Origin: Variovorax sp. 54
Lineage (GTDB): Bacteria; Pseudomonadota; Gammaproteobacteria; Burkholderiales; Burkholderiaceae_C
Assembly: GCF_002754375.1 (NCBI RefSeq)
Contig: NZ_PEFF01000001.1
Location: 682,001 to 746,000 of the forward strand
Direction: 5' to 3'
Length of the DNA: 64,000 bases
Shown here: positions 35,801-43,863 of the stretch, one piece after another
How positions within the stretch are numbered: position 1 is the stretch's first letter
Layout: every line of letters starts with the position of its first letter
Made by a program: the position numbers and the translations under genes
Notes under the pieces: generated by a model
What the model was told of the DNA's origin: nothing
What the model saw: the letters and a program-made list of their open reading frames with translations, nothing else
Database searches by the model: none

Positions 35801-38800
35801 CGTGGCGCCATCGCCGACCGCGATGCGGCCGTCACCACTCACAGGCAGGAAGTCGAACCAGCCGTTGCCCACTGCCAGCACCGCCGGCGTACCGTTGCCG
35901 GCGTTGTCCTTCAGCGCATTGCTGTAGACGTAGCCCCACGATGAATCGACCGAACGGCCACCGACGCCTCGCGTGTCAACGGTCGCGCCGCCCTCCACTG
36001 TCACCGTGTCGCCCACGAGGAACACCTGGCCGGCCTTGAGCACCGCGCCAGCGCGCAGCGCAACGCTGGTGCGACCCCGGTCCCGCCCGAAGTAAAGGCG
36101 CGCGCTGTCGCCGTCGCTGCCAGACCCGTCGAAGTAGCTCAGCGTGCCGCCGATCGTCAGCACGGGCGCGGCAAAGGCGTTGATCGCGCCGTCGGCCAGC
36201 GACACCTTGGTGAGGTCGCCCGCCGGGCCGGCCACGCTTTGCGGCCGGATCTCGACAGACTTGTCAAATTCGGCCGTGGCGACAACCATCTGGCCGTCGA
36301 TGCCGACGGCACCGCCGCGGGTCACGCCGCCGAAGCGCACCGTGCCCGCAAAACTCAGCGGCTCCTGTACCTTGTCGCTCGTGAAGAACCGCAGGTTGAG
36401 TATCTTGCCGTCCTCCGGCAGGCGGGAACGCACCGCACCGAACGTCCGGGCCTGCGCAAGCACGAACTCGCTGAAGCTGGTCTCGTTGTACTGCGATTGG
36501 CTGCGCACCGCCTGCCCCGGCGTCAGGATGACCTGCGTGGGCACGGCATTGTGCTGGCCGGTGCCGGCCACGGACTGCGTGGCGGTGGTGAGCCACGACA
36601 CGCCGCTGGCGATGGTCCCGCCGCCCGGGTTCGTGAGGCTGCGCAGCGGCGCCTGGGCACCGAGTTCGACCCGGTAGCCCCCTGGCATCAAGGCGAAGCT
36701 CGCGGGCAGCAAGGTGTAGCGCCCTTCGGGCAGTCCGGGCACGCCCGCACCGATCTCGATCTGCGCGCCGACGGCCGGGTCGCCCGCGCCGTTGTCGGCG
36801 ATGACCGGCGCATAGCCCGACGCGTAGCCCGGCAGGATGGCGTAGACACCGTTGCCGGGCCGGCTGGCGCCACGCAACGCCGGATTGGCATTGGCCAGCG
36901 GAGTGCTCAGCACATTGACCGAACCGCCTCGGCCCGAGAGGAACCCCTCGCCGTGCAGGAGTCCACCACCCGACAGGTCGAGCACTGCGCCGCGTTCGCC
37001 GATCACCTGCGCCCCACCGATGCTGATGCCGCTGGCCAGAACGCCTGTGTCGGACTGCGCGTAGGGGTTGGAGTTGTCGATGACGCCGCGGTAGACGAAG
37101 GTATCGGCCAGGTAGTCCTGCGTGACGCGACGGCCTTCGCGCGGCTTCACTGCGCCGCTGTAGGCCACGTTGTCGACCGTACCGCCGTAGGGCATCTCCA
37201 GCCCCGCAGCACTCACCGAGGTCAGGCTGCCGCCGCGAAGCACCACCACCGGGTCAGTCTGCGTGACGAACAGCGTGGCCCCATAGGTGCCGAACGAAAC
37301 GACCGAGCGCCAGTCGGTCCCCAGATTGCCTCCCGTCGTGTTGAGCGAAACGGTGCCCAGCGGTGCGCGCACCACCCCCCCCTGGTCCACGGTGCCGCCC
37401 AGCAGCACGAGACTGCCGAAAACCGAGTACGGCATGTCGGGCACCGTGCCAGTGCTGGAGCGGATCGACAGCAGGCTGTCGGGCGCGATGCCCTGCAGGC
37501 GGTTGCCCGCCACGAGGGCGCCATTGCTCCCCGACATCGGGTACACCTGCGCCGCGCGCACGTCCACGTTGCCGCTCGTGTTGAGACCGCCGGCCAGGCG
37601 CAGGTCGCCGCTGCTGTGCAGCGCGATGTCCGCGAAACCGTCCAGCGTGACCGTGCCGACATCCACGGAAGTGTTGCTGTCGTAGTAGCCGGTGCCCAGC
37701 GTGGAACTGATACCGGACAACACGAGGCCGCGGACGTCGATCAGGTCGGCCGACAGCGTCAGCGCGCTGTGACCGGCGGGGGCCGCGCCGGCGCCGACGG
37801 TCAGGACGAAACCGGGCGCGAACAGGGGAGGAGCGTTGGGCGGCAGCGAAATCCGCGATCGGCCGTCCAGGCGGATGTAGGGCGCGGCGAAGCGCACCTT
37901 TGCATCGGGCGTCTCCTGCGCCACCGTCAGCGCGCCCCGCTGCAGGTTCAGGCTGCGGCCGAGCGAGAGGTCGATGTCGCCGTCAAACAGCAGGCGATCG
38001 GGTGCGGATAACGTCAGCGCATCGAAGCCGCCGGCAACCACCTGGTCGACGCCGAGCGCGGCCTGACCGAAAACCAGGCCCGCGTTGGCTTCGCCCGGTG
38101 CGAGCGCGCCCGGCAGACCGCTCGGGCTCGCCGTCTGCGCCAGGCGGACCGTGTACAGCTGATTCTTCGAAGGGTCGACCGACTGGACGATCGGGTCGTA
38201 ATAGCGGTCGTGCAGATAAAGGCCGAGCGCGCCGCCGGACGCGTTGGTGCCACCCGCTTTGGCGCGCAGCGTGCCTTCGAGCACGATGCCGCTGTACGAA
38301 CGCAGCGCGATGCTGCCGCCCGCGCCGGCCAGCGTCACGGTGCGCGACGCGGCGCTGGCGGCGGTGCCCGCGGCGGCGTCCACCTCGGCCGATGCGCCCG
38401 ATGCGTCGAGCACAGCGCCCGGACGCACCAGCACGTAGGCGTCGCTGGGCCCGATGCGGATGGTGCCACCGTCGGGCGCCACGCCGTAGGCACGGCCGTG
38501 CGTGTCGTAGGCCACGTGGGCGCGGCCCGCGACATCGATCACCGCATCGTTGCCGATCCACACCGACATCCCGTCGCTGGCGAAAATCCCGAACGGGTCG
38601 GGCAGATCGCTGGCGAGGCTGACCGCGCCGCCCCAGGCATTGAGTCGTCCTTCGAGCGTCAGTTGTCCGTCGGCCTGCAGCGAGATCGACTGACCCGGGT
38701 CGACCGACACCACCGCGCCGCGCCCCACGCCCAAGGGCGAACGGTCCCGCAGGGCAGGCACGCCGGACGTGAGCGTGAGGCTCGCCCCCTTGCGCTGCAA

Positions 38801-41800
38801 GAGCGTGGCCGCGACCGGATCTTCCGTGTAGACCGGCGGCGTCCAGAGCGCGAGTGCGGCATCGGGCGCAGCGCCGGTTCGCACCGCATAGCCGTGGCCG
38901 GGATCGATACGCAGCACCGGCATCGCCACCTCGAGTGCGGTGCCGTCGGCCACGGCAACGCCGTCGCGCCCCTGCACCGCGTAGCGCGAAAAGCCGCGCT
39001 GGAAGAGGTTGGTGCGCAGCGTGGTGACGGGCACCACCCCGATCTCCTGCAATGCGGTGCTGCCGGCGATGACGCGTGCACCCGCCGGCACGACCAGGTC
39101 GGTGTCGACGACCGTGCCCGCCGCATGGCGCAGGGTGACTGTCGTGATGGGGATGCCGTCAGGGAAGACTTCCGCCGGGACTGTGTAGCCGACCGGGAAG
39201 GCACCAACCATATAGCTCAGCACCGCGCCCTTCGGCACGGTGCTGCCGGCGTAGTACCCCGTGCCGTTGGCCGTCTGCGCATAGAAGCCGTCGGGCAACG
39301 TCCAGTTCTCGGCGACCGTGAGCTTCTTGCCGCTCAGGTTCGGAGCGATCGACTGGGTCAGCGTCTGCCCCGGCATGAGTGCGCGCACCGTGACCTCGAA
39401 ATCGACCGGCACCGTGGCGCCGGCCTGCAGCCGGTAGTCCTTTGCAAGCTGCAGATCGAATGCAGCGGCCGCGCCGACCCGCAGCGTGCCGTCCGCCCCC
39501 TGCAGGCCGTTGCCGATGCCCACCGCGACGCCGGACCCCACGGTCAGTGTGCCGCCGCCGTTCACCCCCCAGCCGCGCACCTCACCGTCCATGCGCAGCG
39601 CCCCGCCGCGTGGCACGTCCAGCCCGCCATCGAGGATCGGATCGCCCGTGACCGGTACGTAGCCGGCAGACAGCGTCACGTCGCCGCCGCGGCCGCCCTT
39701 GAGCGAGCCGTTGCCCATCAGCGCAGCGCCCGAAGACACGTCGATCGACGTGCCGGCCGCAAGCGTCACCGCACCCGAGTTGCGAATGTCTACCTTGCCG
39801 CCGTCCACGAATGGCAGGCCGTTGCCGCTGCCGGGGTCGCGCAGCAGGTTGGTCCACAGGCCGCGCGCATCGAGCGTCGCGCCGTGGGCGATGACGACGC
39901 CGGTGGGCGTCTTCTGGTCGACCCTCAGCAGGTTTTCGTAGGGCACTTTGGGTACGCCGAGGAACCCCACCGCGTTACCGAGGACGATGCGCCCGCTGCG
40001 CGCGGTGAGGTCGGCATTGACCTCGATCTGCGGCGCATGCAATTGAATGCGACCGCCGGGCTGGACCGTGAGCGCACCGTCCACCGCGAGATGGTCTCCC
40101 GCCGCCGCGATGATCGAGCCTAGGCCGAAGCCGTTCAGGCGGTCGCTGTCGATGAACAGCGCATCCCTGTGCGCCTGTGAGAGTGCCGTGTCGGGTTCCG
40201 GCGCCGCGTCGGGTTCCGGCGCCGCGTCGGGCGCCAGGGGGCCGGCGCCGAACACGATACGGTCGAAGGTCGGGGCCAGGTTCAGGGCAGCGCCGAGCGG
40301 ACCGGCCTTCGGGTCGTTGTTGTATGCGCTCGTGTAGCTGCCCAGCACGAGCTGTGCGGCCCGTGCCGCTGCGTCTTGCGACTGGCGATAGCCGTCGAGT
40401 GCATCGTTGGCCCTCTTCGTCTGCCTCGGCCCCTGGAACACCTCCGACGCGATGTCGCCTGCCAGTACGGCGGCGCCGGTCGCCACCACGAGCCGGCCCG
40501 CGTCGCGGCCGATGGTGTAGCCGTTCTCCAGTCGTTTGTCGGGCCCGATCAGCGGCGTCATAAAGAAGCCGGTGGTCTTGTCGCCCCAGCGCTTGTGTGT
40601 GTCTTCGAAGCCCTTGTAGAGCCCCGTGTAGACGATGTCGCCCGGCGCGCTCGACACCTCGTACAGCCGCCCTTCGGGGCCCTTGAGCCAGCTCTGGCGG
40701 ATGCGCCCGGTCTGCACGTCGAACGTGCCGCCCGAGAGGTTGATGCTGGCGCCCGCCTGCATCACCACCTCGGCGCCCGTGAAGCTGACGATGCCGCCCT
40801 GCGCAGCCCATTCGCCGACCGTGTGGCCCTGCAGGCCGAGGTAGCCGCCCACCTCCAGCAGGCCGCCTGCGGTGTACCAGCGCTCCTTGTCGTAGCCGCC
40901 CGTACCTGCGGCCACTTGCACCAGCTTGCGCCGGTCGATCCACACGCTGGCGTTGTTGAGCCGCGAGGTGTCGCGGTTGAGCGGCGCATCGCGCTGCTCG
41001 TTGCCCTGGATGTTGATCTGGACGTTGTTGGAGGCCATGGCCACCTGCACGCCGACCGCGCCGGACACGTCGAGCGTGGCGCCCCGGGAGACGGTGCTGC
41101 GGCCAGTGACGCTGCCCGCGCTGACAGCCAGCTGGCCGCCCGTGGCCAGCGTGGTCGATCCGCCCTCGAACAGCACACCGCCGCCCGAGACGATCTCGAT
41201 GCGTGAGAGGTCGCGGCGATCGTCCTGGCGCGACAGGCTGTCGAACACGCCGAGCGCTGCGCCGCGACGCGCGATGTCCATGCGGGCCGACTCGTCGATC
41301 AGCGCATCACGCTGGCTGTCGAGCGCGGTGCGGCCATTCTGCTCGTCGAGCACGATGGCGTTGAGCGCGCGCGCCGTGGTGGTCACACTCGACGTCGCAT
41401 CCGAAGCGGAGGTCAGCAGGTGGATCGTGCCGCGCGTGTCCACGCTGGTGCTGGCTAGCGCCACGCCGTCCTGCACCACCTTGCGCCCGGTCAGCGTGAT
41501 GTCGCCCTCGGGTGCTTGCAGCAAGCCGGTGTTGACGACGCGGCCTGCGGCGCTGTCGGTGTTGAAGCCCGGCGCAACCTCGTTGCCGCGCGTGGTGGCG
41601 TGCTGGTTGGCGGCGGTGCCCTGCCCCGGCCGGACGATGAAGAAATCGCCCGCCGCCAGTTGAACCTGCCCACGCGGCGTGGTCACGGTTCCCGCGTTGC
41701 CGACTTCCTTGCCCATCAGCAAGACATAGCCGCCGCCCTGCTTGACGGTGCCTGGGGCACGGGTCGCGAGCTGCGCGCCCGCCTCTACCGTGACCGCACC

Positions 41801-42640
41801 CGCGGCATCGGTGAAGCTCGGCGTGTAGGCCCCGTTGGTTTGCGCGCTGTAGATGCCACTCACCTTGAACTGGTCGTCGCCGATGCGCGCGGCTGCTGCC
41901 ACGAGGTTGCGCGTGTCGGTCTGGCTGCTGCCGCTGAAGACGATGCCGTTGCGGTTGGCGATGAGCACCGTGCCGTCGGCTTTGATCCTCCCTTTGACCT
42001 GGCTCGGCCGTGCCTGCGGGTCGTTCACGCGATTGAGCACCGCCCAGTCGGCCTGCTGCTGGAACTCGACCGTCGTCTTCTTGCCGACGTTGAACGTCTC
42101 CCAATTGAGGATGGCCTTGTCGGCGGTCTGCGCGATCCTCACAGTCGTGGCACCACCGGCCGTACTCTGCTCGGGCGCCCGGGCGTTCAACCAGCCGGCC
42201 GTCAGGCTCTGGGTGTCGACCTTCAAGCCGCCCTCGGCAATGCCATCGGGCACGTCGGTGCCTGCGTTCTGCGCGGCTTGCCGGGCGGCGGCCTGCGCCG
42301 CCTGTTGCGCGGCAATGGCCTGCGCCGCAAGACTCAGGTTGCCGAGTGAGCGCTGCAGCTGTTCGTTCGCTTTTTGCTGCTGCGCCTGAGGATTCATCAG
42401 CAGCGACGCGGGCGTGCCGTTGGGCAGGTAGCCCGTGAGCGTTGCCGATCCTTGCGCCACGTTCTTCTGCGCCATCCACGCCGAGCTGAAGGCCCGCTGG
42501 GCTTGCGCCGTGCCGAGAACGGTGCCCGTCGCCAGCACGAGGGCGATGGCGCGTGCGAGCGGCACCATGCGAAGGTGCCGTCCGTCCTGCGCCCGGTGTC
42601 GTGGTCGTGTTGCTGCGTCCTGCTGCCCGCACGTGTTCAT
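29801..42640 (-). CDS. Giant filamentous haemagglutinin-type exoprotein 2 (TpsA-like)
   Basis: At 4,279 residues this is the longest protein in the window. A signal peptide of about 47 residues ends GTAQAQ and the mature protein starts RAFSSAW. The TPS/haemagglutination domain includes ILNWETFNVGKKTTV and NRNGIVFSG at about 230. The middle is a long beta-helical repeat region. It differs from the paralogues in having no Cys that I can see after the signal peptide, and in having two LPxG-type short-repeat stretches (about 1073-1210 and 3027-3153) where the others have one. A short acidic tandem (PEPDAA) is encoded by an 18-bp repeat at 40191. The last about 180 residues before the tail match the conserved DUF3739-type C-terminal block. 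The gap to fecR 2 is 139 bases and contains a good candidate ECF promoter. Confidence 0.93.
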   Translation of the reverse strand: MNTCGQQDAATRPRHRAQDGRHLRMVPLARAIALVLATGTVLGTAQAQRAFSSAWMAQKNVAQGSATLTGYLPNGTPASLLMNPQAQQQKANEQLQRSLGNLSLAAQAIAAQQAAQAAARQAAQNAGTDVPDGIAEGGLKVDTQSLTAGWLNARAPEQSTAGGATTVRIAQTADKAILNWETFNVGKKTTVEFQQQADWAVLNRVNDPQARPSQVKGRIKADGTVLIANRNGIVFSGSSQTDTRNLVAAAARIGDDQFKVSGIYSAQTNGAYTPSFTDAAGAVTVEAGAQLATRAPGTVKQGGGYVLLMGKEVGNAGTVTTPRGQVQLAAGDFFIVRPGQGTAANQHATTRGNEVAPGFNTDSAAGRVVNTGLLQAPEGDITLTGRKVVQDGVALASTSVDTRGTIHLLTSASDATSSVTTTARALNAIVLDEQNGRTALDSQRDALIDESARMDIARRGAALGVFDSLSRQDDRRDLSRIEIVSGGGVLFEGGSTTLATGGQLAVSAGSVTGRSTVSRGATLDVSGAVGVQVAMASNNVQINIQGNEQRDAPLNRDTSRLNNASVWIDRRKLVQVAAGTGGYDKERWYTAGGLLEVGGYLGLQGHTVGEWAAQGGIVSFTGAEVVMQAGASINLSGGTFDVQTGRIRQSWLKGPEGRLYEVSSAPGDIVYTGLYKGFEDTHKRWGDKTTGFFMTPLIGPDKRLENGYTIGRDAGRLVVATGAAVLAGDIASEVFQGPRQTKRANDALDGYRQSQDAAARAAQLVLGSYTSAYNNDPKAGPLGAALNLAPTFDRIVFGAGPLAPDAAPEPDAAPEPDTALSQAHRDALFIDSDRLNGFGLGSIIAAAGDHLAVDGALTVQPGGRIQLHAPQIEVNADLTARSGRIVLGNAVGFLGVPKVPYENLLRVDQKTPTGVVIAHGATLDARGLWTNLLRDPGSGNGLPFVDGGKVDIRNSGAVTLAAGTSIDVSSGAALMGNGSLKGGRGGDVTLSAGYVPVTGDPILDGGLDVPRGGALRMDGEVRGWGVNGGGTLTVGSGVAVGIGNGLQGADGTLRVGAAAAFDLQLAKDYRLQAGATVPVDFEVTVRALMPGQTLTQSIAPNLSGKKLTVAENWTLPDGFYAQTANGTGYYAGSTVPKGAVLSYMVGAFPVGYTVPAEVFPDGIPITTVTLRHAAGTVVDTDLVVPAGARVIAGSTALQEIGVVPVTTLRTNLFQRGFSRYAVQGRDGVAVADGTALEVAMPVLRIDPGHGYAVRTGAAPDAALALWTPPVYTEDPVAATLLQRKGASLTLTSGVPALRDRSPLGVGRGAVVSVDPGQSISLQADGQLTLEGRLNAWGGAVSLASDLPDPFGIFASDGMSVWIGNDAVIDVAGRAHVAYDTHGRAYGVAPDGGTIRIGPSDAYVLVRPGAVLDASGASAEVDAAAGTAASAASRTVTLAGAGGSIALRSYSGIVLEGTLRAKAGGTNASGGALGLYLHDRYYDPIVQSVDPSKNQLYTVRLAQTASPSGLPGALAPGEANAGLVFGQAALGVDQVVAGGFDALTLSAPDRLLFDGDIDLSLGRSLNLQRGALTVAQETPDAKVRFAAPYIRLDGRSRISLPPNAPPLFAPGFVLTVGAGAAPAGHSALTLSADLIDVRGLVLSGISSTLGTGYYDSNTSVDVGTVTLDGFADIALHSSGDLRLAGGLNTSGNVDVRAAQVYPMSGSNGALVAGNRLQGIAPDSLLSIRSSTGTVPDMPYSVFGSLVLLGGTVDQGGVVRAPLGTVSLNTTGGNLGTDWRSVVSFGTYGATLFVTQTDPVVVLRGGSLTSVSAAGLEMPYGGTVDNVAYSGAVKPREGRRVTQDYLADTFVYRGVIDNSNPYAQSDTGVLASGISIGGAQVIGERGAVLDLSGGGLLHGEGFLSGRGGSVNVLSTPLANANPALRGASRPGNGVYAILPGYASGYAPVIADNGAGDPAVGAQIEIGAGVPGLPEGRYTLLPASFALMPGGYRVELGAQAPLRSLTNPGGGTIASGVSWLTTATQSVAGTGQHNAVPTQVILTPGQAVRSQSQYNETSFSEFVLAQARTFGAVRSRLPEDGKILNLRFFTSDKVQEPLSFAGTVRFGGVTRGGAVGIDGQMVVATAEFDKSVEIRPQSVAGPAGDLTKVSLADGAINAFAAPVLTIGGTLSYFDGSGSDGDSARLYFGRDRGRTSVALRAGAVLKAGQVFLVGDTVTVEGGATVDTRGVGGRSVDSSWGYVYSNALKDNAGNGTPAVLAVGNGWFDFLPVSGDGRIAVGDGATLLTEGTIAFVAPGALEIGNVNLGARYLTVSQDQISVGTTESLAAAEASGVQPQGWRLTQSLLDRLLRPLPSAGVPALERLSLTAGSAFNFFGTVTLDTGNSPVQMVFNTPAFYGWGGADDRARIATGNFVWSGISALAGSDPINGLNFYGSAAPAAVQPGGPGTGHGQLLIDADTVQFGYGAFSRPQNEAALDRLALGFAGVTVRAASRVTANNLGTLTVGGTQAADGTRRGGDLFISTPLLTGDAGSRMKYVAGGRMQVTAPAGAVRPDTSAIDTLGAAITLDARTVQLDTAVALPSGKLGVRADGDITLGNDAHIDLAGRTVSFFDVTKYSWGGDLRLESSGGNIAQSAGSRINVSATHQNAGSLSASAAAGAVDLAGALQGAGGGAGFQDGRFALTLAQIGDDGFAQLNRQLNAAGFFGARDFTIKTGNLRVGDGVRAHEIGIALDGGSLHIDGRLDASGPTVGSISLSARDELALAASAVLDAHGNTLVADSRGVAIDAANRARVSLTSSQGTVRLASGATLDLRAADGVSRGQLSINAPRTGETSGDVRLEAGGLLTIRGAQSVAVNAFWTYSPTDAKRTLRQDNGDADGRPVSADGVAGLDQIDGRSRAFIDAAWRNTDLQDRLAGLKAYGDAFHLRPGVEIRSSGDLNTEGDLDLSGYRYGPDASASRRGAGEPGVLTLRAGGELRINGSINDGFAPPPNTPDSPIYTALLSTVTLDTDYKVPQGGVTLGTGTKLPGEGALDFDLSLPDGTPVLLSDRVRLPVDVVLKTEVWVWDFVPDAVTTASIVLPNGKSIPAGTHMSTIVDMLGTAYLPAGTTFKAGMNAIVNSFQAKAMTWRAGLDLGVLNGYTLSQPMVIAAGNTLPVGTYVSSASVMTGRRAIWPISAMLEPGSRSWSMRLVGGADLTSADSRAVHGTRAGGITLNDPFNINLEGKGLGAPSEGVSVVRTGTGDLELYAAGNYVQQSPFGVYTAGTPVSGTGADSIWNTPRALQPDGTTLGSGLGDRDGYLATIGRQRMWYVTDGGDFTLAAGGDIRGREELNSEFVGNWFLRQGGAALGQATGWGIQFGSYVLDGVSKYDGYSKLGLAAYSGLGALGGGNVTVRAGGDIGADGINGYSQQRIVVAVGGSGRVIDGAVVQTGGGTLSLSANGTLYGGQYANLRGDTTVRAASVGSVRLGNYGVALNDPREPDAYTAYSGTGRAGASFVPGDGQVQVEALGSLVLSQVIDPGRVGERVETRARMPDGQEGNAASWFTLWSDNTAIGLFAAGGNLSPMGSDGVGQTSTNVWPSKLRAVAPSGSIYFAALNGAAYLMPSPTGQLELLAGNRVSGVSANNLNIGSGSIGLLGTSALALATPLNAAWRVAKTDSFSTDDILGSNYWRGGLTSSNPVDQTVIYAMGYIPDTGQFGGVGGTPFMFAANTLTDDSMAGQGTATHIYALRGDIQSVRVGEAVELGSLDEGTRGIYYRTSKPLRMMAGGDIISSGLMIAHGNANDVSMLAAGGNIFFSSEGVGLSLLGPGTLEVSASGSIYLGNQFSMTSLGPVSAADTRKGADIVVQSGLGQGAPGEGTSDFAGFAKRYLNPASRIDATGALADQPGKVVKTYGAELARWLGDRYGFQGTADQALVYFSALAPEQQRIFVRQVFYAELTAGGREYNDASSRRYGSYLRGREAIDALFPTQDAQGHAMARGGDLTLFQGLRNNAGIRTVTGGAIQLLTPGGKTVLGVEGVTPASRDDIPPAGLLTQGEGDIQIYSKGSILLGLSRIMTTFGGAILGWSAEGDINAGRGSKTTLVYTPPRREYDALGNVKLAPNIPSSGAGIATLDPIPEVPPGDVDLIAPLGTIDAGEAGIRVSGNVNLAALQVVNAANVQVKGASAGLPVVASVNVGALTNASAAASQAAAAAQDAVQRERQATRQNLPSVFTVRVLGFGNEAAPARGNGADASTSSRPALQSEVKPKYDPSHPVQLVGLGGSFDPGQVARLSDDERRRLQQNR
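29988..30520 (-). repeat. Long dispersed repeat, copy 2 (exoprotein C-terminal coding end)
   Basis: Second copy of the conserved C-terminal coding block, in the same orientation as 11321-11860 and 45588-46120. By eye it is the most diverged of the three. Confidence 0.7.
40191..40226 (-). repeat. Tandem repeat of 18 bp (two units)
   Basis: TCGGGTTCCGGCGCCGCG occurs twice in a row (40191-40208 and 40209-40226) with a partial third unit after it. It encodes the acidic, Pro-rich tandem PEPDAAPEPDAA in exoprotein 2. The in-frame unit length means copy-number change by slippage would keep the reading frame. Confidence 0.85.
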
Positions 42641-42716
42641 CTGAGGTTCCCGCCGATGGTTGAGTCAAAGTCATCAGGCCTGTCGCATCGCGCGACCTGC
42701 CTTGTCGATGCCCTAA

Positions 42717-42755
42717 GACGGAACCAGCCCGGCCGAAACCGCAGACTATTTTTTT
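42717..42755 (-). promoter_or_regulatory. Candidate ECF promoter of exoprotein 2
   Basis: On the minus strand seven A residues lead into TAGTCTGCGGTT, then after 16 bases CGTC (42720-42717). It lies in the 139-base gap after fecR 2, about 77 bases before the exoprotein 2 start. The TGCGGTT box and 16-base spacing are identical to those before fecR 2. Confidence 0.55.
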
Positions 42756-42779
42756 GGGTTCGGCCTTCTTGTCGCCGCG

Positions 42780-43781
42780 TCAGCTCAACAACAGCAGGCC
42801 GCCGGGCAGCGCGCGCGCGTGCAGGTCGAAGCTATGCTGCAACTGCGACAGCGCCGAGTCCAACGCCTTGATCACAAAGCGGCCACTGACCGGGCTGTTG
42901 CGCACGTTGTCGTTCAGCAGCACCACGCGCCCCGCGCGGTAGCGGTTGATCTCGTCAAGCACGTCAGAAAGCCGCGTGTTGCTGAACACCAGTTCACCCT
43001 TTCGCCAAGCCGATGCGTCCGCCGTGTTGACGCCCGCGACACCGCTGACCGAAACCGCGTCGTAGACCAACTGCTGGGCCGCCTGGAGCATCCGCTGCCC
43101 GGCGGGGTGCACGACGCGCACGGAGCCCTCGACACACGTCACGCGGACCTTGCCCGCCAGATAGCGCACCTCGAAGTGCCCCACCTCGGCGAGGGTGCGT
43201 CCCTCGCCCGCCATGACGCTGAAGGGGGCCCTCCGGGCCGGCATGTCGACAGCCGCCTCACCGGCGAGCAAGTCCATGCCGACAGCGCCTTCGCTCGCGA
43301 CGCGTTGCCGGATGCTGGTCTGCGTATTGAGCGTGATGTGGACGCCGTCGCCCAAGGTCAGCGCCTGTTGCTCGCCAGTGGCGGTGCGCAAGTCCGCGCC
43401 CCACTCCCCGGGTGCAGGCCACAGCCTGGCTGGTGGATGCCATACGGCCATGCCGGCCACCGCCGCCGCGCCGACAGCCGCGCCCAGAAAAGCGCGGCGC
43501 CCGAACGGCGAGCCGGACAGTGTGCGCGCATGGAAACCCGCAGCCTGCGGGTCGGTGCGCAACAGCGCTCCCACACCCGGCTTGAGCGCCGCCCACCGCT
43601 GCCTGACCTCGTGAAAGGCCTCCTTGTTTCCAGGGCTCGCGGACAGCCAGCGCCTGAAAGCCTCGGCGTCCCATGGCTTCACGTCCCCTGAAGTCAACGT
43701 GCGCAGCCACACGCGCGCCTGCCGTTGCCGCACGTCTTGAGGGGCAACTCCGCTGTTGTCGCGACGCACCTGCGTCTTCAT
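42780..43781 (-). CDS. FecR-family sigma regulator 2
   Basis: A 333-residue FecR protein. The cytoplasmic N-domain (about 10-75) contains ARVWLRTLTSGDVKPWDAEA, the membrane segment at about 105-125 is preceded by a twin-arginine-like GRRAFLGA, and the periplasmic FecR domain carries RTATGEQQALTLGDGV, LNTQTSIRQR and GEAAVDM. The C-terminal segment (VSGRFVIKALDSALSQL, ending LPGGLLLLS) is the FecR signalling part. It is clearly closer to FecR 1 than to FecR 3. MKTQVRRDN at 43781 is preferred; the open frame reaches back to 43853, immediately at the sigma 2 stop. The 72-base gap to sigma 2 nearly equals that of cassette 1 and holds the same promoter-like motif. Confidence 0.92.
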   Translation of the reverse strand: MKTQVRRDNSGVAPQDVRQRQARVWLRTLTSGDVKPWDAEAFRRWLSASPGNKEAFHEVRQRWAALKPGVGALLRTDPQAAGFHARTLSGSPFGRRAFLGAAVGAAAVAGMAVWHPPARLWPAPGEWGADLRTATGEQQALTLGDGVHITLNTQTSIRQRVASEGAVGMDLLAGEAAVDMPARRAPFSVMAGEGRTLAEVGHFEVRYLAGKVRVTCVEGSVRVVHPAGQRMLQAAQQLVYDAVSVSGVAGVNTADASAWRKGELVFSNTRLSDVLDEINRYRAGRVVLLNDNVRNSPVSGRFVIKALDSALSQLQHSFDLHARALPGGLLLLS

Positions 43782-43825
43782 GCTGTCATCCTGATCTGCC
43801 ACGGTAATTCTTGTGTATGCGCTAT

Positions 43826-43863
43826 GACGTTTCGAGGTTCCAGGAAACCGCAATTATTTTTTT
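43826..43863 (-). promoter_or_regulatory. Candidate ECF promoter before fecR 2
   Basis: On the minus strand a run of A residues leads into AATAATTGCGGTT, then after 16 bases CGTC (43829-43826). It begins in the last codons of sigma 2 and ends 45 bases before the fecR 2 start, the same position as the motif in cassette 1. Confidence 0.55.
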
